A stretch of 57,170 nt of DNA from Streptomyces rhizosphaerihabitans (lineage in GTDB: Bacteria > Actinomycetota > Actinomycetes > Streptomycetales > Streptomycetaceae): positions 1 to 57,170 of the forward strand of contig NZ_JAODTZ010000057.1 in assembly GCF_025399795.1 (NCBI RefSeq), written 5' to 3'. Shown one piece after another: positions 34,345 through 44,250 of this stretch; within the stretch, counting starts at the first letter, position 1, and each line of letters begins with the position of its first letter. The notes below the pieces were generated by a model, which was given only the letters and a program-made list of their open reading frames with translations, had not been told where the DNA came from and ran no database searches. Both the position numbers and the translations under genes were made by a program.

Positions 34345-35618
34345 TGGGACAGGTCGACCACTACCCGTTCGGCCGGATCACCCGCGGCCTGCTGCCCGCG
34401 CAGCCGCTCGGCCTCCGCGAGGGCGGCCTGCGACGGCGGGCGGCGGACCTTGTTCTTGCACGGAGCCCGGTCAGAGAAGGCGGCCAGCACCTCGCGTTCT
34501 AGCGCGATCACGTGCCCGGCGTCCCGCACTGTCTGCCCGGCGCCGCGAGGCGCCCGGCGGTGGCGGGCGATGACCGCCCGGCCTGCGGTGGCGATGCTCA
34601 GATGGTCCTCACCGAGCCGGTGCAGGACCCGGACCTGAGCGCCGGGCAGACCCGGCGGCACCGAGTACAGATTCCCGTCGAAGGACACCAGGCTCTGAGC
34701 ACTCACCGTCCGCTCGGCCTCCAGCTCGGCCGGGAACGGACGCACCGGGATGTCCAACAGCGGTTCACAGTCGGCGAGTTCACCCACTGTCATCTTGATT
34801 CCAGCGACGACCCGGCGCCGGTCGTCCATCCGGACGGCCAGCTTGTCGATGCCGGACTGGGCCTGGACCACGGTCAGCGCGTCGGGGACCGTGCGCCACC
34901 AGCGTTGCGCGGCCGAGTGGTTGGCCTTCTCGACCACACCCTTGCGGTTGCCGCGGCGCGGCGGGCAGATGTCCACCCCGACTCCGTAGTACTTCGCAAC
35001 CGCCGCGAAGGACGCGGTGACCTGACCGCTGGACGGATAGCAGACCGTCGCCATCCGGTCGAAACGCCACCGCCTGGCGGTGCCGCCCAGCTTGCGCGCC
35101 ACCTGATCGAGGGCCTGGACCAGATGCGGGAAGTCTTCCGACTCCGCCAGCACTGCCCGCCAGCGGCCCGAGTGCGCGAGCGCCCCGACCAGCAGATGGG
35201 CGTGCTCGCCTACTCCCCACCCATCGGGCGCGTCCGGCAACTCCAGCCAGTCGAACTGGATTTCCTCGCCCGGCGGATGCGCGATCACCGCGACGTTGCG
35301 GCCCGTCGCCGCGTGACACGGCTCGCAGTGCGGCCGGGCCTGATACCGGCGAAGAGCACGAGTGAATGTCGAGTAGCCGCCCTCATATCCCAGACCGGTG
35401 ACCTCGTCGAAGAGCGTCGACGCCCACAGATGCGGATCATCGGCCAGCCGCTGCCGGCAGTACTCCAAGTACGGCACGAACGCATCCGGGCTCTGACGCC
35501 GCTGCCCAGGAACCTGTTCGCCGTTCAGATAGGCACGGATCGTCTTGCGGTCACGGCCCAGATGCCGAGCGATCGCCGAGATCGTCCAGCCCTGCCGACG
35601 CAGAGCATGAGCGTCCAC
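34281..35618 (-). CDS. istA: IS21-family transposase IstA
   Basis: 445-residue DDE transposase. HTH RRQGWTISAIARHLGRDRKT; integrase core with Asp in GEEIQFDWLELPDAPDGW, a second Asp near RWRFDRMATVCY, and the Glu in GNRKGVVEKANHSAAQRWW. A C-terminal Mu-like beta domain (VSFDGNLYSVPPGLPGAQVR) follows. GTG 35618 has AGGAGG five bases upstream and is preferred over ATG 35639. IstA looks intact but needs IstB, which is truncated, so the element is probably dead. Confidence 0.88.
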   Translation of the reverse strand: MDAHALRRQGWTISAIARHLGRDRKTIRAYLNGEQVPGQRRQSPDAFVPYLEYCRQRLADDPHLWASTLFDEVTGLGYEGGYSTFTRALRRYQARPHCEPCHAATGRNVAVIAHPPGEEIQFDWLELPDAPDGWGVGEHAHLLVGALAHSGRWRAVLAESEDFPHLVQALDQVARKLGGTARRWRFDRMATVCYPSSGQVTASFAAVAKYYGVGVDICPPRRGNRKGVVEKANHSAAQRWWRTVPDALTVVQAQSGIDKLAVRMDDRRRVVAGIKMTVGELADCEPLLDIPVRPFPAELEAERTVSAQSLVSFDGNLYSVPPGLPGAQVRVLHRLGEDHLSIATAGRAVIARHRRAPRGAGQTVRDAGHVIALEREVLAAFSDRAPCKNKVRRPPSQAALAEAERLRGQQAAGDPAERVVVDLSHYAAVADRLRSVPSPKEENKE

Positions 35619-35728
35619 GTCTTCCTCCTGCGTGAGCATTCAGGCCCCCGAACAGGCCGTACTTCATGCGCACGCAGGCTCTCCCGTCGAGCACCCACAC
35701 ACTCCGACACACCGAGCAAGATCACACG

Positions 35729-36337
35729 ATGGATGGGGAGATCAACAGAGCAGGTTTGCCCCCACCTCAGAGCACCCGGTGGCCGCTTTCAGGGAGCGTC
35801 ATCATCGGCGAACGCGCCCTGAAGGCCGGCGAAGCGATGGAAGCGGCGTGCGCGGACGTCGGCTGGACCTACCGGCGCCTTCAACCACCAGACGAGGTGC
35901 TCACCGCCAATCTGAAATGGCTGGCCGGCTACCGCCACCCCCGCAACGCCGGCCAGCCCGGCCAGAGGGCCGCTGTACTCGAGGCATTTCGCCGGCCACG
36001 GCCGCTGATGGAAGGCACCGAAGCGGTCGGCGACCCGATCAAAGTCCTGCCCGCCGTTTTCCACACTCTGTGGCACGGACAGCTGACGACACCGCTGGAG
36101 ACGCCGCTGCACGAACGAGCCGTCGTCACCACCAACCCGCTGAGTGGGAGCACTGACACCAACCCACCGGCTACGGCAGGACACCTGCCCTCGGGCAGGA
36201 GCGAGGGCGGGGGTGAGGCGGGCCAGGACAGCGGTGCGGCCGGCGCAGCCACCGCCGCGGGCTCCGGCCCGGCGCCGGCGTGGGGCGCCGTCCTGGGCAG
36301 GGGCGGGACCTGCAGCCTGCACGGACAGATGCCGTGA
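35729..36337 (+). pseudogene. TnsA-like endonuclease subunit, N-terminally truncated
   Basis: The conserved part (GERALKAGEAMEAACADVGW, then VLTANLKWLAGYRHPRNAGQ, VGDPIKVLPAVFHTLWHGQL and ETPLHERAVVTTN) resembles the C-terminal region of TnsA-like heteromeric transposase subunits of actinobacteria. The nuclease part is missing at the IS21 side. A low-complexity tail leads to a TGA that overlaps the next GTG (GTGA at 36334). TnsA cuts the 5' strands at the transposon ends in Tn7. Confidence 0.55.
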
Positions 36338-36960
36338 GCGGGAGGCGGCCGGTGGTGGCGCTCGGGAGTCATGTCCGCTTCCGCGGAGCCCGGTGGCAGG
36401 TCGTGGCCCTGTCCGGGCAGCATCTCCACCTCGCCGGTGAGGACGGCGGCGACCAGGCGGTGCTCGCCGGGTTCCTTTTCGCCGACCCGGACTTCGCCAT
36501 CCTGGACGCGGATGCGCCGGCGCAGAGGGTGCCGCAGTGGGGCCTGTTCGAGACCGCACCGCCCGCGGCACGCGAGAAGGCCTTGGCCTGGCAACGGCAC
36601 GTGAGGGAAGTCGACTGCGGACTGCCCGACGGACCCGCGAGCAGCAAACCCGTGCGGCCCCCGTACGACCCGGCACGGTTCACGCTCGCCGAGCGGGAAA
36701 AGGCCAAGGCCGAGGAACTGACCGCGGCCGGCTTCGGCCGCATCTCACGCACCACCGTGCAGCGGATGCGGCTCGCCTACCGCAAGCAAGGCCTGTGGGG
36801 GCTGGTCGACCACCGGTCCACGCGCAGCCCAAGTATCACTGGGCGGACTGACGAGCGGGTCGTCGCTGCCGTACGCGACGTCCTGCAGCGGCGGCGCGGG
36901 CGAGATACGGGTGCAGGCACGGGCTCGCTCGGTACTCATGGGACTTCGACACTCACATGA
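36334..36960 (+). pseudogene. TnsB/TniA-like transposase, N-terminal fragment
   Basis: Starts at GTG 36334, overlapping the TnsA-like stop by 4 bases. N-terminus RRPVVALGSHVRFRGARWQV, then HLHLAGEDGGDQAVLAGFLF is the small beta domain before the HTH of these Mu-type transposases; LAEREKAKAEELTAAGFGRI and TTVQRMRLAYRKQGLWGLVD form the HTH region. The sequence is lost at about residue 190 before the DDE core, next to an ISAs1-like end at 36940. Confidence 0.55.
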
Positions 36961-36980
36961 TCACCGGCACCGTGCCTGTA
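36940..36980. repeat. ISAs1-end-like sequence, copy 1
   Basis: CACATGATCACCGGCACCGT (36954-36973) and flanking bases match 38734-38772, which is the end of the ISAs1 remnant. Both copies have the same orientation and lie 1.8 kb apart around the membrane-protein gene. Confidence 0.55.
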
Positions 36981-37166
36981 TCTGTACCCGGGTCAACCCG
37001 CCAGCCAAAAGCAGTACATGACGTCACATCACTGGACGTCAGCGAAAGATCAGAACGCAGCACCTTCACGCAACGACCCTGCCTCGAACGCAGAGCGGAA
37101 TTACACCGGCAGGACCGCTCTCTACCTCTCGTACGCCGCGGCTCGTGGCATCGCTTGGCAGTGCGG
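36981..37166. other. intergenic
   Basis: Nothing recognised beyond the 3' flank of the membrane-protein gene. Confidence 0.3.
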
Positions 37167-38288
37167 TCAGTTCACTCCAGGAATCGAACTGTCCCATGCA
37201 ACGTCATTTTCGAATTCCGAGCCACTGGGAGGTGTCCAGGAGCGGGTAAGGACGAGTCTTATCAACTTTCCGTCTTTTTCGGGATCGATGGCTTGGAAAT
37301 ATTCGAAGGTCTTGGATTGTCCGGGAGCCAGCGTTCCACTGGATGAATCCAGGTGGTTGCTGCCACCGACGTAGTCTCCGATGTATTCATTGTCGCCAGC
37401 TTCGACGGAAACGAATTTGTAACCGTCGGAGGAAAAATCTTCCCCAAGCACGAGATGTTTGCTGCTGGCGTTCAAAGCGGTCACTCTCACGGAGATTACG
37501 ACCTGACTGGTCCTGATTGAAATTGGCTGCCCATCGAGCGATGTCCCGTAAAATCGCTTGAACGGATCGACTTTAAGGGTGAGCCCATCGCTGTAGGCGT
37601 AAGATTTCCCTGCATCAAGAATGCAAGGATAGCTGCCGGAGCGGATATTACCCGCACCCAAAGACGGCTTATGCGGAGGCGTACCACCTGCAGCAATGCA
37701 CGGATCTGAAGCTTTTGAACCGCTTTTTGGTGTCGCCCGTGGAGAGGTTTTTTCGGCTTGACCGCCGCTAGTAACTGAAGAATTTCCAGAATCGGTGGAT
37801 TTATTTCCGCTGTCGGAAATGAGTCGCACGGCGCCGTAGCCTCCCAGTGAAATGAGCGCAACCGCTACGGCGCCTAAAACAGCCAGTGAGATTCGACTTC
37901 CCCGCGTGTTGTTGATCGTCAGCGGTCCGAGTGAAATATGACTGTTGCGAACCCGGGAGGAACCACCGATTACTACGCTGTGCGAGTAGGACTGGGGTGA
38001 ATCGGATGACTGCGGATCGGCCAGCGCGCGTACGATCTTATCGTGGAAATCACTGTTGGAATCCAACTCATGTGCGAGCAGGGAACGAAGCGCATTTACT
38101 GAGGCCGGATCCGTGGGATTGCTCGTGACATTCGTCAGAGCGGTCTCGCCCTCCTCGGAGTCGCCCAACTGCCGGCGGACCAGGTCGACCACTGCAGTGC
38201 CAGCACCCTGCCCGATTGTGCTCGCTGCACCACTTGCCGCCCCGACGAATATTTCGACTACCGTAGAAATCAGTCCGCTATTTTCCAT
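37167..38288 (-). CDS. single-pass membrane protein, unknown function
   Basis: 373 residues. Cytosolic N-terminal helical region (GQGAGTAVVDLVRRQLGDSE, then LRSLLAHELDSNSDFHDKIV), a short beta segment (HSVVIGGSSRVRNSHISLGP), one transmembrane helix at about 133-157 (ISLAVLGAVAVALISLGGYG), a Ser/Thr/Lys linker and an extracytoplasmic beta domain (SQVVISVRVTALNASSKHLV, then FEYFQAIDPEKDGKLIRLVL) that resembles DUF4352-like folds. ATG 38288 has GGGGGAA upstream. It is clearly less GC-rich than its neighbours, which suggests transfer. Transcribed alone. Confidence 0.7.
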   Translation of the reverse strand: MENSGLISTVVEIFVGAASGAASTIGQGAGTAVVDLVRRQLGDSEEGETALTNVTSNPTDPASVNALRSLLAHELDSNSDFHDKIVRALADPQSSDSPQSYSHSVVIGGSSRVRNSHISLGPLTINNTRGSRISLAVLGAVAVALISLGGYGAVRLISDSGNKSTDSGNSSVTSGGQAEKTSPRATPKSGSKASDPCIAAGGTPPHKPSLGAGNIRSGSYPCILDAGKSYAYSDGLTLKVDPFKRFYGTSLDGQPISIRTSQVVISVRVTALNASSKHLVLGEDFSSDGYKFVSVEAGDNEYIGDYVGGSNHLDSSSGTLAPGQSKTFEYFQAIDPEKDGKLIRLVLTRSWTPPSGSEFENDVAWDSSIPGVN

Positions 38289-38329
38289 ATTTCCCCCAGT
38301 CGGTGCAATTGCTTAATTTTTTCATGCTT

Positions 38330-38808
38330 GTCGCCCGGCCGCGCGTGAACCGCTCAATGTAACTGAGCCGAGACAGGGCATATGCCAGAGGCGGTCTCCG
38401 GGTTCTCGCCGCGCTAGCCGCGGCGGTGGCGGTGATCCGCCGCCGTGGGAGAACCGCTGTCCTTCTGGGTGCACGGTGGCCCGGGCGGCTGGATGGGCAG
38501 CGCGGTTGTGGTGGATCGGCGGCGAAGCCGAGGACGCCCAGCACATGCTGCGGGGTATCGGTGATCCACTCGCTGATCGCGATGAGCGAGCGAGCCCCGG
38601 TCAGCACCGCCGAGACGGCTGCGCACAGCAGCGCGAGGGCCGGATACCGCAGTCCTCGCGCATCGCGAGGATCGGCGACCAGGATCAGGAAACGCCGCAG
38701 GTCAGCAACATCGCTTGAGGTGAGGGGATCAATGGGTCTCGACAACCACATGATCACCAGCACCGTGCCTGCTCTGCTCTCCTGGGCCCCTTGGCGCACA
38801 ACGGACAT
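38330..38808 (-). pseudogene. ISAs1-family transposase, N-terminal fragment
   Basis: SSDVADLRRFLILVADPRDA, then RGLRYPALALLCAAVSAVLT and GARSLIAISEWITDTPQHVL are the H-repeat/ISAs1 N-terminus (PDPRDRRGRRHPL.., AVLAGARSLVAIGEW). The frame is lost after LGVLGFAADPP. Confidence 0.7.
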
Positions 38809-38821
38809 GACGCCACGTCAC

Positions 38822-39082
38822 TCATGAGACCGGCGAACCGGACCAATCCCAATCACGCAATGCCCCTGTGGGGGAACCGACCGAGTCCGCCGCGAAGGCC
38901 ATCACCGCAGGGTCCAACCACTTCCCGCAATCCACACGCTTCACAGTGAACTGCCACCTGCTTGGATCATTCGCCGTGTCCGAAGCCACAACCGTGACGG
39001 TAAACGGCTGACCGAGGCGGGGGGTCCCAAGTACCTCGGCACCTGGGGGCGCACCTGCGCGCGCAGCACTGGCGCTGGGCAC
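38822..39082 (-). pseudogene. fragment of an exported beta-domain protein
   Basis: Minus-strand frame: GAEVLGTPRLGQPFTVTVVA, then NDPSRWQFTVKRVDCGKWLD and AFAADSVGSPTGAL. It resembles the extracellular domain of small Streptomyces DUF4352-like lipoproteins. Both ends appear truncated, one at the ISAs1 end. Confidence 0.4.
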
Positions 39083-39129
39083 GGCCCCGGTGTCCTAGCT
39101 CAGACACCAGCCGCAAAGTAGCGGAGTGA

Positions 39130-40007
39130 TCACGTACCCGCTGCCGTAGCAGCCTGTTCGTCATGCTCGCGCAGCATCCGCATGACGGTGGCGGGCGAGG
39201 GATGCTGTCCCTTCTTCGTGCCGGTGGTGATGACGAGGCGCTTGGCGATGTCGCGCAGGCTCATCTCCTGGTCGCGCAGGTGGAGGGCCATGGACAGCAT
39301 GTCCTCGTCGGTGACGCCCGCGCCGCCGATGGTCTTGCCGCGCTTGCGGGCGGACTCATGGCCTTCAAGGGTGCGGTCGCGGACGCATTCGCGCTCCATC
39401 CCGGACATGGCGGCGAGCACGGTGAAGACGATGCCGGATGGGTCGTGCGAGCCCATCAGTTCGCCGGTGAGGAACTCCAGGCCGACGTCGCTCGCCTTGA
39501 GCTCTTCGGCGAGCATGGCGAGTTCGATGCCGCGGCCGAGTCGCTTGTGTTCGTGAACGACGAGGGTCACGGCGGCGCCGGAGGAGCGGATCTCCCCGGC
39601 GAGCTTCACAGCGGCCTCCAGCTCGGGGCGCCGGGTGGCCCGGGTGGCCCGGGTGGAGATCTTCTCCGAGAAGACCCGGGTCACTCCGGCCTCGGCGAGG
39701 GAGTCGAGCTGCGCGTCGAGGGACTGCCGGGCGGTCGAGGCCCGTGCGTAACCGAGGCGGACGTGTCCGACCGGTTCGGCTCGGCACTCACCGGCCGGGG
39801 CAGCTCAGTCCACACCGACCCCGGCTTGCGTACGGCGGGGGTCGGCACGCTGAGGGCCTTGGCGAGTTGGGGCACTAGGCGGAAGCGGGCGGCGTGGTAC
39901 TGGATGGCCACCTTGCCCTTGCCGGTCCGGCACGGGGAGCCCGCGGGGGCCGCGCAGGTAGACATCGGACAGTCGCACAATTCCACGCGCTTGAAGTCAT
40001 CGCTCAC
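39130..40007 (-). pseudogene. serine recombinase, one frameshift
   Basis: A Streptomyces resolvase-type protein. The GTG at 40007 begins SDDFKRVELCDCPMSTCAAP, a cysteine-rich leader seen in this family, followed by GKGKVAIQYHAARFRLVPQL. The catalytic domain starts in another frame (EPVGHVRLGYARASTARQSL, Ser in ARAST), so a base was lost near 39777. It then runs intact: RVFSEKISTRAT, LVVHEHKRLGRGIELAMLAE, FTVLAAMSGMERECVRDRTL and HTH DEDMLSMALHLRDQEMSLRD. A 9-base unit is tandemly repeated at 39636-39659, adding residues after STRAT. Confidence 0.75.
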
Positions 40008-40018
40008 GCCCCCAGAGC

Positions 40019-40135
40019 GTTTCATGAGGGTGTTTCAGGAGTCCAGTCGTTTGCAACAACCCATGAAACGTGATCTCCGCAGATGGGCCGCAGTGCGGGC
40101 GGGTGTTTCATGAGCGACCACCTATGAAACACCGT
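40019..40135. repeat. GTTTCAT/ATGAAAC palindrome cluster upstream of the recombinase
   Basis: A perfect inverted repeat GGTGTTTCAT (40102-40111) / ATGAAACACC (40124-40133), 12-base spacer. Additional copies of the unit: GTTTCATGAGGGTGTTTCA starting near 40018 and CCATGAAACG at 40061-40070. The set lies directly upstream of the recombinase start, so it may be its crossover (res) site or operator. Confidence 0.6.
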
Positions 40136-40143
40136 GCGGGTGG

Positions 40144-40278
40144 TCAGCGGTGGTCACTGCTGAGGCCGGCAAGGACCGCGCCGACCGGACGGGCAGCGCG
40201 GTGAGGTTCGAGTTCGGTGGCGAGGTCGGACAGCAAAGCAGCGCAGCGGCCGGACTCGACCGTGATGGCGATGTCCAT
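40144..40278 (-). CDS. possible 44-aa peptide
   Basis: MDIAITVESGRCAALLSDLA, then TELEPHRAARPVGAVLAGLS. Helical and protein-like, but very short and with no clear ribosome site. It could be a remnant of a larger gene. Confidence 0.25.
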   Translation of the reverse strand: MDIAITVESGRCAALLSDLATELEPHRAARPVGAVLAGLSSDHR

Positions 40279-40367
40279 CGCGGCGGCGGCGGTTTGGGCG
40301 GCGGCTCCCCCTTCAGGTGGGCGGAAATCCGCTTGGTGAGCCCTCTTGCCCGTGCTGAAATGCGCGG

Positions 40368-41144
40368 ATGGATATTTCTGAAGTACTCGCTCTCTTCGAC
40401 CGTCAGATGCGGCGGGATACCCTCGCCGACGCGCCCGGCGCCCGGATCGAGCGGGTCGGCAAGGTGGTGCGGCAGGTCGGCGCCAAGGGCGGCTGGAGCG
40501 CGGTCGTCTGGTCCGGCCTGGACCAGGCCTCGGCGCGGTCGGCGATCGCCGAGCAGGTGCAGTACTTCACCGAGCTGGGCCGCGAGTTCGAGTGGAAGCA
40601 CTACTCGCACGACCAGCCGGAGAATCTCGGCGAGCTGCTGCTGGCGGCCGGGTTCGAGGCTGAGCCCGACGAGGCCCTGATGATCGCCCGGATCGCCGAC
40701 TTGGCCGATGGCGGCGGACTGCCCGAGGGTGTCCGGCTGCACCCGGTGACCACCCCAGCCGACGTGGAGCTCATGCTGTCCGCGCACGAGGGAGCGTTCG
40801 AGACGACTGCGGACTGGCTGCGGCCGAGCCTGCTCGACATGCTGGCCGAGAGCCCGGGGACAGTCAGCATGGTCGTCGCGATGGCCGACGACATGCCGGT
40901 CTGCGGGGCGCGGATGGAACTACAGCCGGGCACCGAGTTCGCCAGCCTCTGGGGCGGCGGCACCGTACCCGCCTGGCGCGGCCGGGGGATCTACCGGGCG
41001 CTGGTTGCACACCGCGCCAAGATCGCCGCCAAGCACGGCTACCGCTATCTGCAGGTGGACGCCTCCGACGAGAGCCGCCCGATCCTGCAGCGGCTCGGCT
41101 TCGCCGCTCTGAGCACCACGACCCCGTACGTGTACAAGCCATAG
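40368..41144 (+). CDS. GNAT-family N-acetyltransferase
   Basis: 258 residues. The acetyl-CoA binding motif is GGGTVPAWRGRGIYRALVAH (Q/R-x-x-G-x-G/A pattern as RGRGIY), followed by YRYLQVDASDESRPILQRLG and a final strand GFAALSTTTPYVYKP. The N-terminal half (ARIERVGKVVRQVGAKGGWS, then YSHDQPENLGELLLAAGFEA) is the usual partner half of double-GNAT folds. Substrate unknown: candidates are amines, proteins or antibiotics. No ribosome site is obvious before the ATG. Intact and monocistronic. Confidence 0.82.
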   Translation: MDISEVLALFDRQMRRDTLADAPGARIERVGKVVRQVGAKGGWSAVVWSGLDQASARSAIAEQVQYFTELGREFEWKHYSHDQPENLGELLLAAGFEAEPDEALMIARIADLADGGGLPEGVRLHPVTTPADVELMLSAHEGAFETTADWLRPSLLDMLAESPGTVSMVVAMADDMPVCGARMELQPGTEFASLWGGGTVPAWRGRGIYRALVAHRAKIAAKHGYRYLQVDASDESRPILQRLGFAALSTTTPYVYKP

Positions 41145-41188
41145 CCGGCACCCCTTTATTCGGGGGTCGGTGAGGTCAGCGAAGTCCT

Positions 41189-43560
41189 TCATCGTGTCTC
41201 CGTGCTCGAACGGTCGGCGGCGTCCGCCGGGGTGCGGGGGTGGGGCACCATGAGCTCCAGGTCGAGCCGCTTATCCATGTCCAGCCGGAACGTGCCGTAG
41301 GGGTTGACGTTCGACCAGAACAGTGCGGTCAGGCCACGCCGGTCCTCGTTGCTCAGCTTCTTCGCCCACGCCGGTTCGGCCAGGACCTGCTGCATCAGCA
41401 GGGTGTTGACGTGCACGAGCGCAGACTGGAGCAGGTGCAGGGCGAGCATCGACGTCTCGGCGTGCTCCTTATCCGGGCCGGTCAGGGCGCCGTCTTTGCC
41501 GTAGTGGAGCACGGTGTTGGCGCTGTTCCAGTTCTCCACGACCTGGAGCCCGCCGTGGATCTCGCGGCGCAGGCCGGGGCTGGCGAGGTAGTCGCAGGCG
41601 AAGATGGTGCGCACGGCGCGGCCGAGTTCTTCGAGTGCCTGGTAGGTGGGGTGCTTGGGGCCGCCGCGGGTGAAGCGCCTCAGCACCTGTTCGGCCTCCG
41701 TCGTCCCCAGACGGAGCGCGGTGGCGTACTTGACCATCTGGTCGTACTGCTGCTCGATTAGGTCCCAGCGGACCGGCCGTGTCAGCGAGCCGCCGAGCGC
41801 CGGCCACCCGGGCGGGGAGTCATCCGGGCGGTACAGGCGGATGCTGCCGATGTTCTTCAGCCTCGGCAGCAGGCGGAAGTTCAGCAGTTCAGTGAAGGCG
41901 AACCCGACCACGCTCGCGCCATGGGTGTCGACGTAGTTCGACTCGATCGCGGCGTCGGTGCAGCGCCGCAGCAGGCCCTCGGTCATGAAGTTCGAGGACC
42001 AGGACCCGAACTTCTTCGAGTCCGACGCGCACGCGGTGCCGCGGCCTCACCATGCCGTGTCGCGAGGGGCGAAGGTGGAGTTCACCAGCCTGGTGACGGC
42101 GGCCCGCAGGTTGTCGACGGTGATGAAGTGCCGACGGACGTGCCGCAGCGCTGCCTCGCTCTCGCCGGTCGCGGCGATCGCCCGGATGCCCATGTTCGTG
42201 CCCAGCGCGAAGAGGGCCAGCAGCAGGCGGCGCTGGAGGACGTGACGTTCGATGCGCTCGTAGGCGGCCACCGAGGAGAACTCCTCGGTGAAGCCGGTGA
42301 GGAAGTCGGCGTTCTTCAGCACGTCCAGTAGGTCGAGGACGCCCCAGCGGCGTGCGACCTCATCCTTGAGGGCCGCCAGGCCGGTGGGCTCGGCCAGCGG
42401 CTCCAGCTTCGGAACGGTGATCCACGGCTCGCCCTTGCGGGTGGTGACCTTCACCCCGCCCGCCGAGCCGTCCGCGAGCGAGGCCGAGAGCCGGTCCAGA
42501 ACCGCGGTCATACGCTTCTTCAGGTCCGCGATGAACGCCCTCGGGTTCAGGGGCTGGCGGATCGCAGCGTAGTGCACGGCGCGGGTGGCCTCGAAGTCGC
42601 CGGGCAGGTCGTTCTCCGGGTTTCGCCACCGCGCGGCGCCCTCCACATAGATCTCACGGCGCCGGACTGCGTCCCGCAGGGCGACCAGGACGCACAGCTC
42701 GTAGGGGATGCGCTCGACCTTGCCCTAGTCGTCGACGACCGCCTCTCGCCAGTCCTTGCGCACCACGCCGTCCATGGGCACGTCGTCGCCGGCGTCGTAG
42801 AAGCGGGTCTTGCCGTCGACGTCGGCGTATTTCTTCAACAGCTTCATCGCGTCCATCACCGGCCGATAGGCGGTGTTGTTGCACCTGAAGCCCAGCGTGT
42901 TCAGCAGCGGAGGCAGCATCTGCCGGTAATACGAGCTGTAGGAGGAACGCAGGGTGGTGCGGACCTTGGCCTTGAAGACCTTTTCGTTCGCCTTCGCCTC
43001 GGCCACCAGCTCGCGCAGCGTCTTCTCCCCGACCACCGGGAACAGGGCCTGGCGGACGACCTCGTCGGGCTTGTCGACGGCGGCCGTCGCCAGCCTAAAG
43101 AGGATGCCCTCCTTGCCGCGGACCTTCTTCAACTCGGCCGTCAGCTGCTTCTCCACCCGCCGCTCGGCACGAGCGTTGATCTTGTGGACCAGGGCGACCA
43201 GCAGGTCGACCAGGGCGTCAGTGATCTCCGCCTGCCGCGACGAGCACAGCGCCGCGAGCAGGGTGATCCGTACGTCCTCGCTGGTGTCGCGGAAGTCCGA
43301 GGGGTACATCTTGATCGCCCGTGCCCGCCAAGCGGCCACCAGCTTCTCCGAGCAGTCCGCGAACAGCCCGTCGGGCAAGCCGAGCTTGCGCACGTCGTTG
43401 AGCTTGGTGATCTCGGTGAGCAGGGAGTCCAAGCCGACCGCGCCTGGGTCGCGCTTGAGCGCGGCGATGCCGGCGGTTTCGAGAAACACGACCAGGTCGT
43501 GGTCACTGTAGGCGGTACCAAGAATCCGGTCCCGGCCACGGCTGTGCACGGTGACCCTCC
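41189..43560 (-). pseudogene. tnpA: Tn3-family transposase TnpA, N-truncated, two nonsense codons
   Basis: A single frame from about 43560 to 41189 is a Tn3 TnpA lacking roughly the first third. N-terminal remaining part: GTAYSDHDLVVFLETAGIAA, GLPDGLFADCSEKLVAAW. Middle: LYVEGA-type region read as REIYVEGAARWRNPENDLPG and RHVRRHFITVDNLRAAVTRL. Two in-frame stops interrupt it: TAG at 42725-42727 (after AVVDD) and TGA at 42047-42049 (in place of the second Trp of RDTAWWG). About 27 residues are also missing between SNFMTE and GLLRRCTDAAIESNYVDTHG. The C-terminus is complete. It cannot be active. Confidence 0.82.
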
Positions 43561-44250
43561 GGCCGCCCGTACGAGACGGCCGGTGCACGACAGTCGGCAC
43601 GCCGATCACCCTCCCAGCCTGCCCCTGGATCATCCACAGGGCGAACCGGGGGGAACGGCCGTAACGAACCCGCGAGCTCCATCGTTCACACCATGCGCGC
43701 CGGCCCGTGCCCGCCGTGGCCAGCGCGCATTCAACATAGAGCTCCGCTTCGCCCATGGGGGCAAGTCCTCATACACGGCCCGGCCCGTAATTGCGGCTCT
43801 GCAAGCCCGGGCCGCGACACCCGTTCAAAGTACCCGGGCGGCGTACCCCTCGGTGAGGCGGTTGGCGATGCGGGCGCGTTCCTCGTCACGGGGGCTCGCC
43901 GGGGGCGGACCCAATCCGCGGGTCGAGGACGGCTCCAGACCTGAGGTGGACCCTCGACGCTCGGCGTTCCGGGAACAGAGCACAAGGTGCACAGGTGGTC
44001 GTGGTCGTAGCCCTTGTCGGCATGGAGCTTGGCGGGCCGACTCCTGCGGGGCCGACGCGGGAGCAGAATGGGCGCGATCTCACGACGCGGCAGCTCGCCC
44101 CGCTGTTCGGGATCTCTCCGACGACCGCCTGCCAGGTGATCCAGAGGCCAGGGCCGCTGACCGCGCTCGAGCCGGTGCGTGATGTCGCAGGAGGCGGCCA
44201 GCGACTTTGTTGACGGTGATCGTCTTCTGAGCGCTCTTCCCCCCGGTACG
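43561..44250. other. mosaic of short IS5-like remnants
   Basis: Minus strand near 43960-44075 reads RPAKLHADKGYDHDHLCTLC, the second catalytic motif of an IS5 relative of 25411-25845. Plus strand 44050-44190 reads GRDLTTRQLAPLFGISPTTA, then CQVIQRPGPLTALEP, the HTH of a relative of the 30660 transposase. The two pieces abut in opposite orientations. The rest (43561-43960) shows nothing definite. Confidence 0.5.
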
